Counted from the first letter of the stretch, positions 27,978 to 37,230 are shown. The stretch: DNA of 64,000 nucleotides from Tardiphaga sp. (GCA_030147505.1 JASBVG010000031.1:1-64000); one strand, 5' to 3'. Numbers and translations are program-made. Notes: generated by a model not told the origin, from the sequence alone.

Positions 27978-29068
27978 CCTCAAACGTCTCGCCAACGCTG
28001 CTGTATATCGACGACGACGCGGGTCTCGCGCGGCTGGTGGAGCGCGGCCTGAAGCGACAGGGCTACCTGGTCGAACATTGCGAGAATGGCGAGGCTGGAA
28101 TTGCACGCATCGAGCAAGGCGGCGTCGATGTGATTGCGCTGGATCAATACATGCCGGGCCTGGACGGGCTGGAGGTGCTGGAATTGATCCAGAAACTGCC
28201 CGCGCCGCCGCCCGTGGTGTTCGTCACGGCCTCGCAAGACAGCAAGATCGCGGTGACCGCGCTCAAGGCCGGCGCCGCGGACTATCTCGTCAAGGACACC
28301 CAGGGCGACTTCATCCCATTGCTCACCGTGGCCTGCGACACGGCGATCAAGCAGGCTGCGATCATGCGCGCGCGCGACGAAGCGGAAGCCGAGGTCCATG
28401 CCGCGCGCGACCGCTATGCAGCGCTCGCAGCCGAGCGCGAAGTGCTTTTGCGTGAGGTCAATCACCGCGTTGGCAATTCGCTGCAGATCATCGCCTCGCT
28501 GCTGCATCTGCAGGCGAGTTCGGCCCGCGAGGACGACGTCAAAGCGGCACTCACCAATGCGATGGGCCGCGTCGCCGCTGTCGCGCAGGTGCATCGCCGG
28601 CTCTACACGTCACATGACCTCAAAAGCGTGCTGCTGAACCAGTATCTCGAAGCGCTGCTCGAGGACTTGCGCCGCTCCGCCGAAGGCAACCGGATGTCAC
28701 GCCTGACGCTGAAGGCGAAGACGATCGAAATCGATCCGGACCGTGCGGTGGCGATCGGCATCATCGTCAACGAACTGGTGATGAACGCCGTCAAATACGC
28801 CTATCCCGACGGCGCTGGCCCGATCCATGTGGAACTCGACGGCCATGGCGACGATCTCGAACTATCAATCACCGATGACGGCGTCGGCCTCAATGTGAAG
28901 GCCGATCCGCGCTCCACCGGTATGGGCCAGCGCATCGTCAGCGCCATGGCCAACAAGCTCGATGCGACCGTCGAGCGCGATCCGAACCATACGGGCACGC
29001 GCGTGCTCCTGCGCTTCAGCGCGGTGACCAAGACAGCACCGAAGCTGGCGGTGAATGCCGCGAAGTAA
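27974..29068 (+). CDS. Receiver plus HisKA_2 histidine kinase hybrid
   Basis: A 364-residue soluble protein. An N-terminal receiver (about 8-122, acceptor Asp57 in ALDQYMPGLDG) is joined by a coiled coil to a HisKA_2/HWE-related kinase (His164 in LREVNHRVGNSLQIIASLL) with an HATPase domain (NELVMNAVKYAYPDGAG, DDGVGL). It may take phosphate from the upstream kinase and pass it on, making a short relay. The domain order (receiver first, HisKA_2 behind) is common in Rhizobiales light/stress signalling, but the signal here is unknown. Confidence 0.88.
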   Translation: MTSNVSPTLLYIDDDAGLARLVERGLKRQGYLVEHCENGEAGIARIEQGGVDVIALDQYMPGLDGLEVLELIQKLPAPPPVVFVTASQDSKIAVTALKAGAADYLVKDTQGDFIPLLTVACDTAIKQAAIMRARDEAEAEVHAARDRYAALAAEREVLLREVNHRVGNSLQIIASLLHLQASSAREDDVKAALTNAMGRVAAVAQVHRRLYTSHDLKSVLLNQYLEALLEDLRRSAEGNRMSRLTLKAKTIEIDPDRAVAIGIIVNELVMNAVKYAYPDGAGPIHVELDGHGDDLELSITDDGVGLNVKADPRSTGMGQRIVSAMANKLDATVERDPNHTGTRVLLRFSAVTKTAPKLAVNAAK

Positions 29069-29138
29069 ACGCGGTTTGGTAGCCGTGAAAAGGCGTGAAC
29101 GCTTCTTCGCAATCGCGAAGTAAGACTCGCCCGAACGA

Positions 29139-30464
29139 TCAGCGCACCGAATTGAGACGCGGCGGTGCAGCCTCACCGGGTGCGGCTGAATTTTCGAGCA
29201 CCGCCCTGCCCTGCGTAATCAGCCGTGCGCCGCGCTGGTCCAGGGTGTGGATCCACAGCCAGTTCAACGCCACGGCAAGACGGTTACGCAAGCCGATCAG
29301 GAAATAGATGTGCGCGATGCCCCATATCCACCATGCCAGCGCGCCGCGCAGCCTGATCCTGCCGAAGTCGATCACCGCAAGATGCTTGCCGATCTGCGCG
29401 AGGCTGCCGTCGTGACGATAGCGGAACGGCGCCGGGGTCTCTCCACGCAGGCGTTGCTTGATGGCGCCGGCAACATAACGCCCTTCCTGTTTCGCAGCAG
29501 GTGCAATCCCCGGCACCGGTGTGCCATCCGGCGCTAAGACGCTCACGGTGTCGCCGATGGCGAAGATGTCGGGATGACCGGGCACGGTGAGATCGGGGTC
29601 GACCTGCAGCCGGCCGGCGCGATCAGCTGCCACACCAAGCCATTCCGCCGCAGGCGATGCGCGCACGCCGGCAGCCCAGATGATCGTGCGTGCCGGCAAG
29701 CGCGTCTCGCCATAGACGACGCCTTCGGCGCTGCATTCGGACACGGCATGGCCGAGCGCAACCTCGACGCCGAGCTTCTCCAGCGAGCGCTGCGCATAGG
29801 CCGACAGCTCGTCCGGAAAATTCGCGAGCACGCGCTGCCCGGCCTCGACCAGCACCACCCGCGCCTTGCGCGTATCGATATTGCGGAAATCGTCGGGCAA
29901 TGTCGTCCGCGCCATTTCGGCGATGGTGCCGGCAAGCTCCACGCCGGTCGGGCCGGCACCGATCACGACGAAATTCAGCAGCGCCGCACGCTCTTGCGGA
30001 TCGTCCGTACGCTCCGCGCGTTCGAAGGCCGTGAGAATGCGGCGACGAATGGTGGTGGCGTCTTCGAGCGTCTTGAGACCCGGCGCGAACGGCTCCCATT
30101 CGTCATGGCCGAAATAGGCGTGACCGGCCCCGGTGGCGAGCACGAGCGTATCGTAGGGCAGCGCCGGCCCTTCCTCGATCTGCACATGCTTCGAGACGGG
30201 ATCGATTCCGGTCACCGTACCGAGCAGTGTGGTGACGTCCTTACGTCCGCGCAGCAAATAGCGGATCGGCCAGGCGATCTCTGAGGTCGCCAGAGATGCT
30301 GTCGCAACCTGATACAGCAGGGGCTGGAACAAATGATGGTTACGGCGATCGACCAGCGTGATGCGCGCGCCGACGCCGCGCAACCGGTACACGGTCTCAA
30401 GACCGCCAAATCCCGCGCCGACGACGACGATGTTGTGACCGGCCATATTGTCATTCCCATCCAT
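29139..30464 (-). CDS. ndh: Type II NADH:quinone dehydrogenase (NDH-2)
   Basis: A 441-residue flavoprotein with the FAD-binding NIVVVGAGFGGLETVYRL, the NAD-binding VVIGAGPTGVELAGTIAEM, the IFAIGD element near the FAD ribityl, and a C-terminal hydrophobic, membrane-attaching segment (LAWWIWGIAHIYFLIGLRNR). It oxidises NADH and reduces quinone without pumping protons. ATG 30464 or ATG 30446 are both possible starts. It is divergent from aat and sits between the kinase cassette and aat. Confidence 0.85.
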   Translation of the reverse strand: MDGNDNMAGHNIVVVGAGFGGLETVYRLRGVGARITLVDRRNHHLFQPLLYQVATASLATSEIAWPIRYLLRGRKDVTTLLGTVTGIDPVSKHVQIEEGPALPYDTLVLATGAGHAYFGHDEWEPFAPGLKTLEDATTIRRRILTAFERAERTDDPQERAALLNFVVIGAGPTGVELAGTIAEMARTTLPDDFRNIDTRKARVVLVEAGQRVLANFPDELSAYAQRSLEKLGVEVALGHAVSECSAEGVVYGETRLPARTIIWAAGVRASPAAEWLGVAADRAGRLQVDPDLTVPGHPDIFAIGDTVSVLAPDGTPVPGIAPAAKQEGRYVAGAIKQRLRGETPAPFRYRHDGSLAQIGKHLAVIDFGRIRLRGALAWWIWGIAHIYFLIGLRNRLAVALNWLWIHTLDQRGARLITQGRAVLENSAAPGEAAPPRLNSVR

Positions 30465-30543
30465 ACACCCCCAACAAGTTATGATGGATGCCACGACAAG
30501 CAAGCCGGTCGCGCTTATCGCCCTATTCTGCTAGCCTATCGCG

Positions 30544-31218
30544 ATGAGCTCCCGCGACTCCGCATCGACCGACATCACGCCAGAGCTGCTGCTGCGCGCC
30601 TACGCCTGCGGCATCTTCCCGATGTCGGAAAGCGCCGACGATCCCGGCCTGTTCTGGGTCGAGCCGGAAATGCGCGGCGTCATCCCGCTGGATGGTTTTT
30701 GCATCAGCTCGCGCCTCGCGCGCACCGTGCGTTCCGACAAATTCTCGGTGACCGTCGATCGTGCCTTCAAGCGCGTGATGTCGGAATGCGCAGCGCCCAA
30801 GCCCGATCGCGAGGATACCTGGATCAACAAGCGCATCCGCGATCTCTACGGCGCGCTGCATGAGATGGGACACGCGCACAGTGTCGAGGTCTGGCAAAAC
30901 GACGACCTCGTCGGCGGCCTCTACGGCGTCTCGCTCGGCCGCGCGTTTTTTGGCGAGAGCATGTTCCACCACGCGCGGGATGCGTCGAAGGTCGCGCTGG
31001 TCCATCTCGTCGCGCGGCTGCTTGCGGGCGGTTACGGCCTGCTCGACACGCAGTATGTGACGGAGCATCTGCGCAGTTTCGGTGCGATCGAAGTGCCGCG
31101 CGAGCGCTACCGCGTCCTGCTCGATGCTGCGCTGGACGATGTCGCGGATTTCGAGGCGCTGCCGGCGGAGTCGAGCGGCGAGGATGTATTGGCGATCATC
31201 GCGACGCGCGGTTTGTAG
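30544..31218 (+). CDS. aat: Leucyl/phenylalanyl-tRNA--protein transferase
   Basis: This enzyme adds Leu or Phe from tRNA to proteins with N-terminal Lys or Arg, marking them for ClpAP. The 224 residues show [57 protein letters not shown] and [21 protein letters not shown]. In relatives it follows accC and precedes a DUF2155 gene and NDUFA12; here other genes have been placed between these conserved members. Confidence 0.96.
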   Translation: MSSRDSASTDITPELLLRAYACGIFPMSESADDPGLFWVEPEMRGVIPLDGFCISSRLARTVRSDKFSVTVDRAFKRVMSECAAPKPDREDTWINKRIRDLYGALHEMGHAHSVEVWQNDDLVGGLYGVSLGRAFFGESMFHHARDASKVALVHLVARLLAGGYGLLDTQYVTEHLRSFGAIEVPRERYRVLLDAALDDVADFEALPAESSGEDVLAIIATRGL

Positions 31219-31227
31219 CCGACGAAA

Positions 31228-32211
31228 CTACTGCCTGAATGCCGGGAAGCCCGGAGGCGGCTGCAACTGCTGTTGCTGCGGGCGCGACTGCTGCTTCGGC
31301 GGCGGCTGGCGCTTTTGCACCACCGCCGGCGCAGGACGCGTCTCCTGCTGATTGGCGACCACTTCGGGCTGCTTACAGTCGGTCAGCCAGATGTCGTAGA
31401 TCGGATGCTCGACGCCGTGCAGGCCGGGACTCGCGGCGAACATCCAGCCGGAGAAGATGCGCTTCACCTCGCCCTGCAGCGTGATCTCGTCCACCTCGAC
31501 GAATGCGTCAGTGTTCGCCGCCTCCGTGGCCGGCCGGGTGTAGCAGGCATCGGTCTTCACGCGCAGCGCGCCGAATTGCACGGTCTCGCCGATATCGGCC
31601 TCGAAATTGATGATGCGGCCGGTGATCTTGTCGAGGCCGGAGAATGCGGCCTTCTTGTTGGGGATCTTCTGCGCCGGCGGCTCGGTGACCACCTCGTCGC
31701 CGGGCTGCAGCGTCGCGGCCGGCGGCGGCGCGTTCTTCGGCGCCTGCTTGGCATTCGGATTCGGCACGCCGGGCGGCGGCGCGTTGGCGACGCCGGGCTG
31801 CTGCGGCTGGCCCTGGGGCGTCGCGGATTGGCTGGGCGGCGCAACCCCGAGCGGCGGCGGCAGATCGGACGGGCGCCCGGCCTGCGGATTTTGCGGAATG
31901 GTGGTGACGTTGCTGCCCGGGGGCGGAGCCAGCGGCTGCGACTGCACGGCGCCGGGCGGCGGCGCACCGATGCCCGGCGCGGGGCGCGCCGGCAGCAGAC
32001 GGCCCTGCGGCAAATCGGGCACGTCCTCGTCGTCGTCCATAGGGGGCGGCGGCTGCTGGCCGCGCGGCACATTGCCCGGGGGACGCGGCGCCGGATCGCC
32101 AAACAACGGGCCGAACTGCGCGTGCACGGGCGCAGTGGACAGCGAGGTCGCGGCCATGAGAGCCGCAAATCCGGCGATGGCAAATTTGGCCACAAAAGGC
32201 GTTCGGAACAT
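31228..32211 (-). CDS. Secreted proline-rich DUF2155 protein
   Basis: A 327-residue exported protein: signal peptide (about 1-31, ending VHAQ), a long Pro/Gln/Gly-rich low-complexity region (35-185), the DUF2155 domain (about 190-280: AAFSGLDKITGRIINFEADIGETVQFGALRV, EIFSGWMFAASPGLHG-like core), then a Pro/Gln tail. DUF2155 proteins are conserved next to aat and the NDUFA12 gene in Rhizobiales; the role is unknown, with an envelope location expected. It converges with aat. Confidence 0.85.
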   Translation of the reverse strand: MFRTPFVAKFAIAGFAALMAATSLSTAPVHAQFGPLFGDPAPRPPGNVPRGQQPPPPMDDDEDVPDLPQGRLLPARPAPGIGAPPPGAVQSQPLAPPPGSNVTTIPQNPQAGRPSDLPPPLGVAPPSQSATPQGQPQQPGVANAPPPGVPNPNAKQAPKNAPPPAATLQPGDEVVTEPPAQKIPNKKAAFSGLDKITGRIINFEADIGETVQFGALRVKTDACYTRPATEAANTDAFVEVDEITLQGEVKRIFSGWMFAASPGLHGVEHPIYDIWLTDCKQPEVVANQQETRPAPAVVQKRQPPPKQQSRPQQQQLQPPPGFPAFRQ

Positions 32212-32424
32212 GCAGCGGCGCTCAACCGAGAATCAGGCTCGCGACATTGTAGGGGAATGGCCGCGCAATCGCTTCCGGTTAACACGTCGAATGCGGCGGC
32301 GGAAGGGCGCCATGCTTCCCATAACACCGTCTGGTCAGCCCTCTCCACGCATGAAATAGTTGGTCCGGAGCCGGCGCTGATCGGCCGACAATCCGGGACA
32401 ACCGGAGCATCAGGGAGAACGCAT

Positions 32425-33204
32425 ATGGCCGACGGAATTCGTCTGGATGGCAGGATCGCTGTCGTCACCGGGGCAGCCGGGGTGATCGGCCCCGAAACCA
32501 TCAAGCTGCTCGCCGCGCGCGGTGCAAAGATCGTCGCGGTGGACCGCGACGCCGCCGCCCTCGAGCGCGCCATCGCCAGCCTCCCCGCCTCCGCCGAAGC
32601 ACTCGCCGTGACCGCCGACGTCACCAGCGAGGAAGATGTGATCGGCTATGTGGCCGCCGCCGTGAAGCGCTTCGGTACCATTGACATTTTCTACAACAAT
32701 GCCGGCATCGAAGGGACGATCACACCGATCGTGAAGGCCTCCCTCGCCGATTTCCGCAAGGTGCTCGACGTCAATGTCGTCGGCGTGTTCCTCGGCATGA
32801 AGCATGTGCTGCCGGTGATGCTGAAGCAGGATCGCGGCTCCATCATCAACACCGCCTCCATCGCCGGCCTGATCGGCTCTGCGGAGGTCGCCGTCTACAG
32901 CGCCAGCAAGCATGCGGTGATCGGCCTGACCAAGAGCGCTGCACAGGAATGCACCGGCACCAATATACGCGTGAACTGCGTTTGCCCGGGCCTGATCGAC
33001 AGCCGCATGTTGTCGGCGATCGTGGATGCCCGCGTCGGACGCGGTTCGCCCGCACCTGTGGAGAAAGTCGTCGATCGCGTGCCGCAGCGGCGTCTCGGCC
33101 TGGCAAGGGAGGTCGCGCCCATTGTCGCCTTCCTCGCCTCGGACGACGCGAGCTACGTCACCGGCTCCGCCTACACCGTCGATGGCGGCCGTACCTCAGC
33201 ATAA
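32425..33204 (+). CDS. Short-chain dehydrogenase/reductase
   Basis: A 259-residue classical SDR with a Rossmann motif TGAAGVIG (residues 15-22; the usual final GIG reads VIG), the NNAGI motif, the catalytic Ser in INTASIAGLIG and YSASK (catalytic Tyr and Lys). Asp40 after beta-2 (VAVDRD) suggests NAD(H). The substrate is unknown. A ribosome site (CAGGGAGAAC) precedes ATG 32425. An esterase follows after 23 bases, so the pair may act in one pathway for an ester or lactone. Confidence 0.88.
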   Translation: MADGIRLDGRIAVVTGAAGVIGPETIKLLAARGAKIVAVDRDAAALERAIASLPASAEALAVTADVTSEEDVIGYVAAAVKRFGTIDIFYNNAGIEGTITPIVKASLADFRKVLDVNVVGVFLGMKHVLPVMLKQDRGSIINTASIAGLIGSAEVAVYSASKHAVIGLTKSAAQECTGTNIRVNCVCPGLIDSRMLSAIVDARVGRGSPAPVEKVVDRVPQRRLGLAREVAPIVAFLASDDASYVTGSAYTVDGGRTSA

Positions 33205-33227
33205 TCAACAACAAGCAAGAGCCAATC

Positions 33228-34172
33228 ATGCCCGTCGTTCTCGATCCCGATGCGAATGCCGTCCTCAATGTTTTTCGCGATGCCGGCCGTCCGCCCTATG
33301 AAACGCTGACGCCGCCGGAAGCGCGCGAGTGGTATCTCAAGGCCCGTCCGGTTGCCAATCCCGAATCACCGGAACTTGCCTCGGTGACGGCACTCACCAT
33401 ACCCGGCCCAGCAGGTGCGATCCCCGCCCGCCTCTACACGCCGAAGACGCTGCGGCAGCGGGACGGCCTCTCGCCCTCTATGGTGTTCTTCCATGGCGGC
33501 GGCTGGGTGATCGGCGATCTCGACAGCCATGACGTGGTCTGCCGCTTCCTCGCTCATGAAGGCGAGATGCTGGTGATATCCGTCGATTACCGCCTCGCCC
33601 CCGAACACAAGTTTCCAGCCGCCATCGACGACGCCATCGCGGCCACGCGCTGGATCGCGGACAATGCGGTGCAGCTCAATATCGATGCGCGGCACCTGTT
33701 CGTCGGCGGCGACAGCGCCGGCGGCAATCTCTCCGCCATCGTCGCCATCGATGCGCGCGACAATCGCGGGCCGAAGCTCGCCGGCCAGATGCTGATCTAT
33801 CCCGCCACCGACTTCCGCATGAGCCATCCATCGCATCATGAGCCGGAAACGAGCTGTCTTCTGACGCACAACGTCATCCGCTGGTTTGCCGACCACTATC
33901 TGAACAGTCCTGTCGATATCGACAACTGGCGTGCGTCACCAGCGCGGGTGGAGGACCTGAAGGGCCTGCCGCCCGCCTATGTGCTCATCGCCGGTGCCGA
34001 TCCGCTGCGCGACGAGGGCAATGAATATGGGAAGCGGCTCGCCGATGCCGGCGTGGCGGTGACCTACAAGAACTATCCCGGCCAGTTCCACGGCTTCATC
34101 ACCATGGGCAAGATCCTGCCGAAGGCGAATGAGGCGCTACGCGACATCGGCGATTGGCTGAAGTCGCTATAA
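33228..34172 (+). CDS. HSL-family alpha/beta hydrolase (acetyl esterase-like)
   Basis: A 314-residue carboxylesterase of the hormone-sensitive lipase family: oxyanion-hole HGGGWVIGD, YRLAPEHKFPAAIDD, nucleophile Ser in GGDSAGGNLS, acidic residue in AGADPLRDEG and catalytic His in GQFHGFI. It lacks a signal peptide. It is probably co-transcribed with the SDR. Confidence 0.9.
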   Translation: MPVVLDPDANAVLNVFRDAGRPPYETLTPPEAREWYLKARPVANPESPELASVTALTIPGPAGAIPARLYTPKTLRQRDGLSPSMVFFHGGGWVIGDLDSHDVVCRFLAHEGEMLVISVDYRLAPEHKFPAAIDDAIAATRWIADNAVQLNIDARHLFVGGDSAGGNLSAIVAIDARDNRGPKLAGQMLIYPATDFRMSHPSHHEPETSCLLTHNVIRWFADHYLNSPVDIDNWRASPARVEDLKGLPPAYVLIAGADPLRDEGNEYGKRLADAGVAVTYKNYPGQFHGFITMGKILPKANEALRDIGDWLKSL

Positions 34173-34211
34173 GCCGCTCGTAGCAAGATGCCGTGTCATT
34201 ACGGCTCGGCA

Positions 34212-35150
34212 TCATGCGCCTCGTGCCGTCCGCCGCATGGCCTGCGGCGGCTGGCCGAAGCTGCGGATGAAGGCGCGACGCATGCGTTCAGGATCGCCGA
34301 AGCCCGCCGATCGCGCGATCAGCTCGATGGCTTCGCCAGACTCCTGAACCCGCTGCTTGGCCACATCGACACGCAGCCGTTCGATTGCCTTCGACGGCGT
34401 TGCACCGGTCTCCGCGATGAAGGCGCGCGCGAAGTGCCGCGCACTCATCCCGGCCTGCTCGGCCAGCCTGTCCACGGTAAGCGGTTGATCGAGATGTTCG
34501 CGCGCCCAGCCGAGCAGCGCCGCAAAACGGCCGGTCGGCGCTTTCAACTCGAGCAGCGACGAGAACTGCGACTGACCGCCGCTGCGGCGATAATACAGCA
34601 CAAGCTGCCGCGCCGCGGCCTGCGCGATTTCCTCGCCGTAATCCTCGCCGATCATCGCCAAAGCGAGATCGATGCCGGCGCTGATGCCCGCCGAACTCCA
34701 GATATTGCCGTCGCGGGCGAAGATCCGATCCGGCGCGAGCTTCACGCGCGGATAGGCAGCCAGAAAATGGCGCGTGTGACGCCAATGGGTCGTCGCCTGG
34801 CGGTCATCGAGAACGCCGGATTCCGCCAGCACATAGGCGCCCGAACACACGCTGGCGACGCGGCAACCGCGCCGTACCGCTCTGCGGACAAAAGCCTGAA
34901 CGCGCGGACAGGATGCCGCCATGCGCACGCCCTCGCCGCCCACGACGATCAGGGTTTCAAGTCCGGACACAGATCGCAACCCGCGCGCCATCAGCGCCAC
35001 GCCCGATGAACTGGCGACCTCGCCGGCATCGCGCGCAATCACCCGGATCGCCGGCGCGTCACCGGCGATCCTGCCGGCGATCTCGAAGGCCGAAATGGGG
35101 CCGGCGGCATCGAGGAGCTGAAACTTCGGAAAGACCAGAATGCCAATCAT
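34212..35150 (-). CDS. GlxA-family AraC-type regulator with DJ-1/PfpI domain
   Basis: A 312-residue regulator with an N-terminal DJ-1/PfpI-like sensing domain (about 1-170, including VASVCSGAYVLAESGVLDDRQATTHW) and a C-terminal pair of AraC helix-turn-helix motifs (about 215-305: LAEQAGMSARHFARAFIAETGATPSK, IARSAGFGDPERMRRAFIRSFG). It is divergent from an isonitrile-hydratase-like gene of the same DJ-1 superfamily, as inhR stands to inhA in Pseudomonas putida, so it likely controls that gene. Confidence 0.88.
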   Translation of the reverse strand: MIGILVFPKFQLLDAAGPISAFEIAGRIAGDAPAIRVIARDAGEVASSSGVALMARGLRSVSGLETLIVVGGEGVRMAASCPRVQAFVRRAVRRGCRVASVCSGAYVLAESGVLDDRQATTHWRHTRHFLAAYPRVKLAPDRIFARDGNIWSSAGISAGIDLALAMIGEDYGEEIAQAAARQLVLYYRRSGGQSQFSSLLELKAPTGRFAALLGWAREHLDQPLTVDRLAEQAGMSARHFARAFIAETGATPSKAIERLRVDVAKQRVQESGEAIELIARSAGFGDPERMRRAFIRSFGQPPQAMRRTARGA

Positions 35151-35192
35151 GATGGATGCCGCGTAGCGTCATGTCAGATAACGAGGGATATT

Positions 35193-35206
35193 TGTCATTT
35201 CGGACA
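35193..35206. promoter_or_regulatory. Candidate regulator site in the divergent promoter
   Basis: TGTC and GACA face each other with six bases between them (TGTCATTTCGGACA) in the 119-bp region between the GlxA-type gene and the DJ-1 gene. AraC-type proteins more often use direct repeats, so this is only a candidate. Confidence 0.3.
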
Positions 35207-35269
35207 TCAGGCCAACATGCCACGCTGTTGAGGTCAAGTCTCGCACACGGGCCGACAGAGGAGATCGCC

Positions 35270-35956
35270 ATGACAGCAGTGCTTCGGATCGGCTTCGTGC
35301 TGTTCCCCAACGTCACCCAGCTCGATTTCACCGGCCCTCTGCAGGTGCTGTCGCGCGTGCCGGGCGCCGAAGTGCATCTGCTGTGGAAGCGCATCGAACC
35401 GCTCACCAGCGACACCGTGCTGACATTCCTGCCGACCACGACCTTTGCGGATTGCCCGCTGCTGGATGTGATCTGCGTACCCGGCGGCGCCGGTGCCGAC
35501 GATGCAATGCTCGACGAGGAGACACTTGCTTTCCTGCAACAGCAGGCCGCGAACGCCCGCTATGTCACGTCGGTCTGCACGGGCGCGCTGGTGCTGGGCG
35601 CGGCAGGTTTGTTGAAGGGCTATCGTGCAGCGACGCACTGGTCGGCGCGGCCGTTCCTGCCGCTGTTCGGCGCGACACTCGACACATCGCGCGTCTGCGT
35701 CGATCGCAACCGCGTCACCGGCGGCGGCGTCACCGCCGGCATCGATTTCGCGCTGACACTCGTCTCGATCATTTTCGACCGTCGAACCGCCGAGATGATC
35801 CAACTCGGCATCGAATACAATCCGGCACCGCCCTTCAACGCCGGCTCGCCTGAGACTGCGCCGACGGATGTAGTGGCCGGTCTCACCGAGCGCGCCGGAG
35901 GCTGGAAGCAACGCGAAGCCAAGGTGAAGCGCGCAGCGGAGCGGCTGGGTTCATAA
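35270..35956 (+). CDS. DJ-1/PfpI protein, isonitrile hydratase-like
   Basis: A 228-residue enzyme of the DJ-1 superfamily closest in pattern to isonitrile (isocyanide) hydratase, which converts an isonitrile to an N-formamide. The residues expected in the active site are present: Asp19 in QLDFTGP, the nucleophile Cys103 with Thr104 in SVCTGALVLGAAGLLKG, and the following ATHW. ATG 35270 follows GAGGAG; the frame open from 35156 includes the promoter. The specific substrate is not proven by sequence. Confidence 0.8.
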   Translation: MTAVLRIGFVLFPNVTQLDFTGPLQVLSRVPGAEVHLLWKRIEPLTSDTVLTFLPTTTFADCPLLDVICVPGGAGADDAMLDEETLAFLQQQAANARYVTSVCTGALVLGAAGLLKGYRAATHWSARPFLPLFGATLDTSRVCVDRNRVTGGGVTAGIDFALTLVSIIFDRRTAEMIQLGIEYNPAPPFNAGSPETAPTDVVAGLTERAGGWKQREAKVKRAAERLGS

Positions 35957-35979
35957 GCGTGCGCATCGCCGTTCCCGAC

Positions 35980-36015
35980 AAAAAAAGCCGCGCATGTCGC
36001 CATGCGCGGCTTTTT
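35980..36015. terminator. Bidirectional terminator
   Basis: GCCGCGCATG and CATGCGCGGC form a perfect stem with loop TCGC, flanked by AAAAAA on the left and TTTTT on the right. It separates the convergent isonitrile-hydratase-like and NDUFA12 genes. Confidence 0.9.
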
Positions 36016-36033
36016 CAAATTCGGAAATCGCGA

Positions 36034-36444
36034 TTACGAGCCCGGTGTCCAGGCCTGATAATCGCCGGTGGCCTTCGGACGACGGCCCGAAGCGAGCGTC
36101 GAGCCCGAGGGGCGATACGCGGCCGGGGTGCCGGTGAGATTGGGCTGATGCGGTTTCTGCCATTCGCGCGGCGTATACGAGGTCTCGCTCGGCGCCACAT
36201 CGGTGGTGTGGTGGATCCAGCCATGCCAGCCGGTGGGAATGCGGCTTGCCTCGGCATAACCATTGTAGATTACCCAGCGGCGTTCGAAGCCGAGGGTCGG
36301 GTCGATCTTGCCGCCCTTGGTGCGGTAATAGCGGTTGCCCTGCTCGTCGGTGCCCACCAGTTCGCCGAATCGGCTGGTCCACAGATCGGTCCCGAAGGTC
36401 GATCCGCTCCACCAGGTGAAGAATTTCAGCAGAAACTGTTTCAT
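36034..36444 (-). CDS. NDUFA12-family complex I accessory subunit
   Basis: A 136-residue homologue of the mitochondrial complex I subunit NDUFA12 (B17.2), present in alphaproteobacterial NADH:ubiquinone oxidoreductase. Typical segments are FFTWWSGSTFGTDLWTSRFGELVGTDEQGNRYY (read as two parts), RRWVIYNGYAEASRIPTGWHGWIH and EWQKPHQPNLTGTP. It normally sits beside the DUF2155 gene; here four genes of the SDR/esterase and GlxA groups lie between. Confidence 0.92.
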   Translation of the reverse strand: MKQFLLKFFTWWSGSTFGTDLWTSRFGELVGTDEQGNRYYRTKGGKIDPTLGFERRWVIYNGYAEASRIPTGWHGWIHHTTDVAPSETSYTPREWQKPHQPNLTGTPAAYRPSGSTLASGRRPKATGDYQAWTPGS

Positions 36445-36665
36445 TTTTGAGCCGTTCCAAGGACATCGTCGGGGTCGTTGATGCCATCCGGCCGGCCAAA
36501 TGTCCAGTTGCTGGCGCGACGCATCGCCGCTCGCAACTGTTCGTGAAACCACTTTCCCGCATTCGATCCGCGATGCCATCTAAGTGGCAGGCCAGACACC
36601 GTTTTGTTCATGCCCCGTACATCGGGCAAGGCGTGAGATGGCCTGCAGATATGCGGTGAGACGAC

Positions 36666-36690
36666 GGAACATGGCCCGCGCCAGACTGTT
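36666..36690 (+). promoter_or_regulatory. Candidate EcfG-type general stress promoter
   Basis: GGAAC at 36666-36670 and GTT at 36688-36690, spaced by 17 bases, 28 bases upstream of the BA14K-type gene. The geometry is identical to the motif before the DUF1236 gene. The last element reads TGTT rather than the consensus CGTT. Confidence 0.5.
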
Positions 36691-36717
36691 GGGAACATAT
36701 CCAGATAGGAGAAGACG

Positions 36718-37230
36718 ATGACTGGTTTGAAGATCCTGAGTGTTGCTGCACTCGCGGCGGTGGCGATTCCCAGCATGGCAACGCCAAGCTTCGCCATCGA
36801 GAAGCGCGTCGTCGTCGGTGGCCCCGGCGGGGGTGCCGTGGTCGGTGGCGGCGGAGGGCCGCGTTTCGGTGGCGGCGGTGGAGGCTGGCATGGTGGAGGC
36901 CCGCGCTTCGGCGGCGGTGGCTGGCACGGAGGCGGCTGGCGCGGCGGTGGCTGGCGCGGCGGCGGGTTTGGTCCGGGATTTGCGGCCGGCGCGATTATCG
37001 GCAGCGGCATCGCCGCAAACAGCTATTATGGTGGCTACGGCTATTACGGTGGCAGCCCATATTACGGCAGCAGCTACGGCTACTATGACGACGATGCTCC
37101 CGATGTCGTAGAGGTCGCGCCGTCGAGCAGCGGCGGCGATGTGGACTACTGCATCCGCACCTACAAGTCGTACAACGTACGGACCGGCACGTATCTCGGC
37201 TATGACGGCCAGCGCCACGCTTGCCCGTAA
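36718..37230 (+). CDS. Secreted glycine-rich BA14K-like protein
   Basis: A 170-residue exported protein: signal peptide (1-26, ending SFA), a Gly/His/Trp/Arg-rich repeat region with GGGWHGG and GGGWRGG units (about 35-90), a short hydrophobic glycine-zipper-like segment (GPGFAAGAIIGSGIAANS), a Gly/Tyr-rich part, and a C-terminal BA14K-type motif (YCIRTYKSYNVRTGTYLGYD with the closing RHACP, two cysteines). BA14K proteins are lectin-like or immunoreactive surface proteins in Brucella. A strong ribosome site (AGGAGA) precedes the start. Confidence 0.75.
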   Translation: MTGLKILSVAALAAVAIPSMATPSFAIEKRVVVGGPGGGAVVGGGGGPRFGGGGGGWHGGGPRFGGGGWHGGGWRGGGWRGGGFGPGFAAGAIIGSGIAANSYYGGYGYYGGSPYYGSSYGYYDDDAPDVVEVAPSSSGGDVDYCIRTYKSYNVRTGTYLGYDGQRHACP

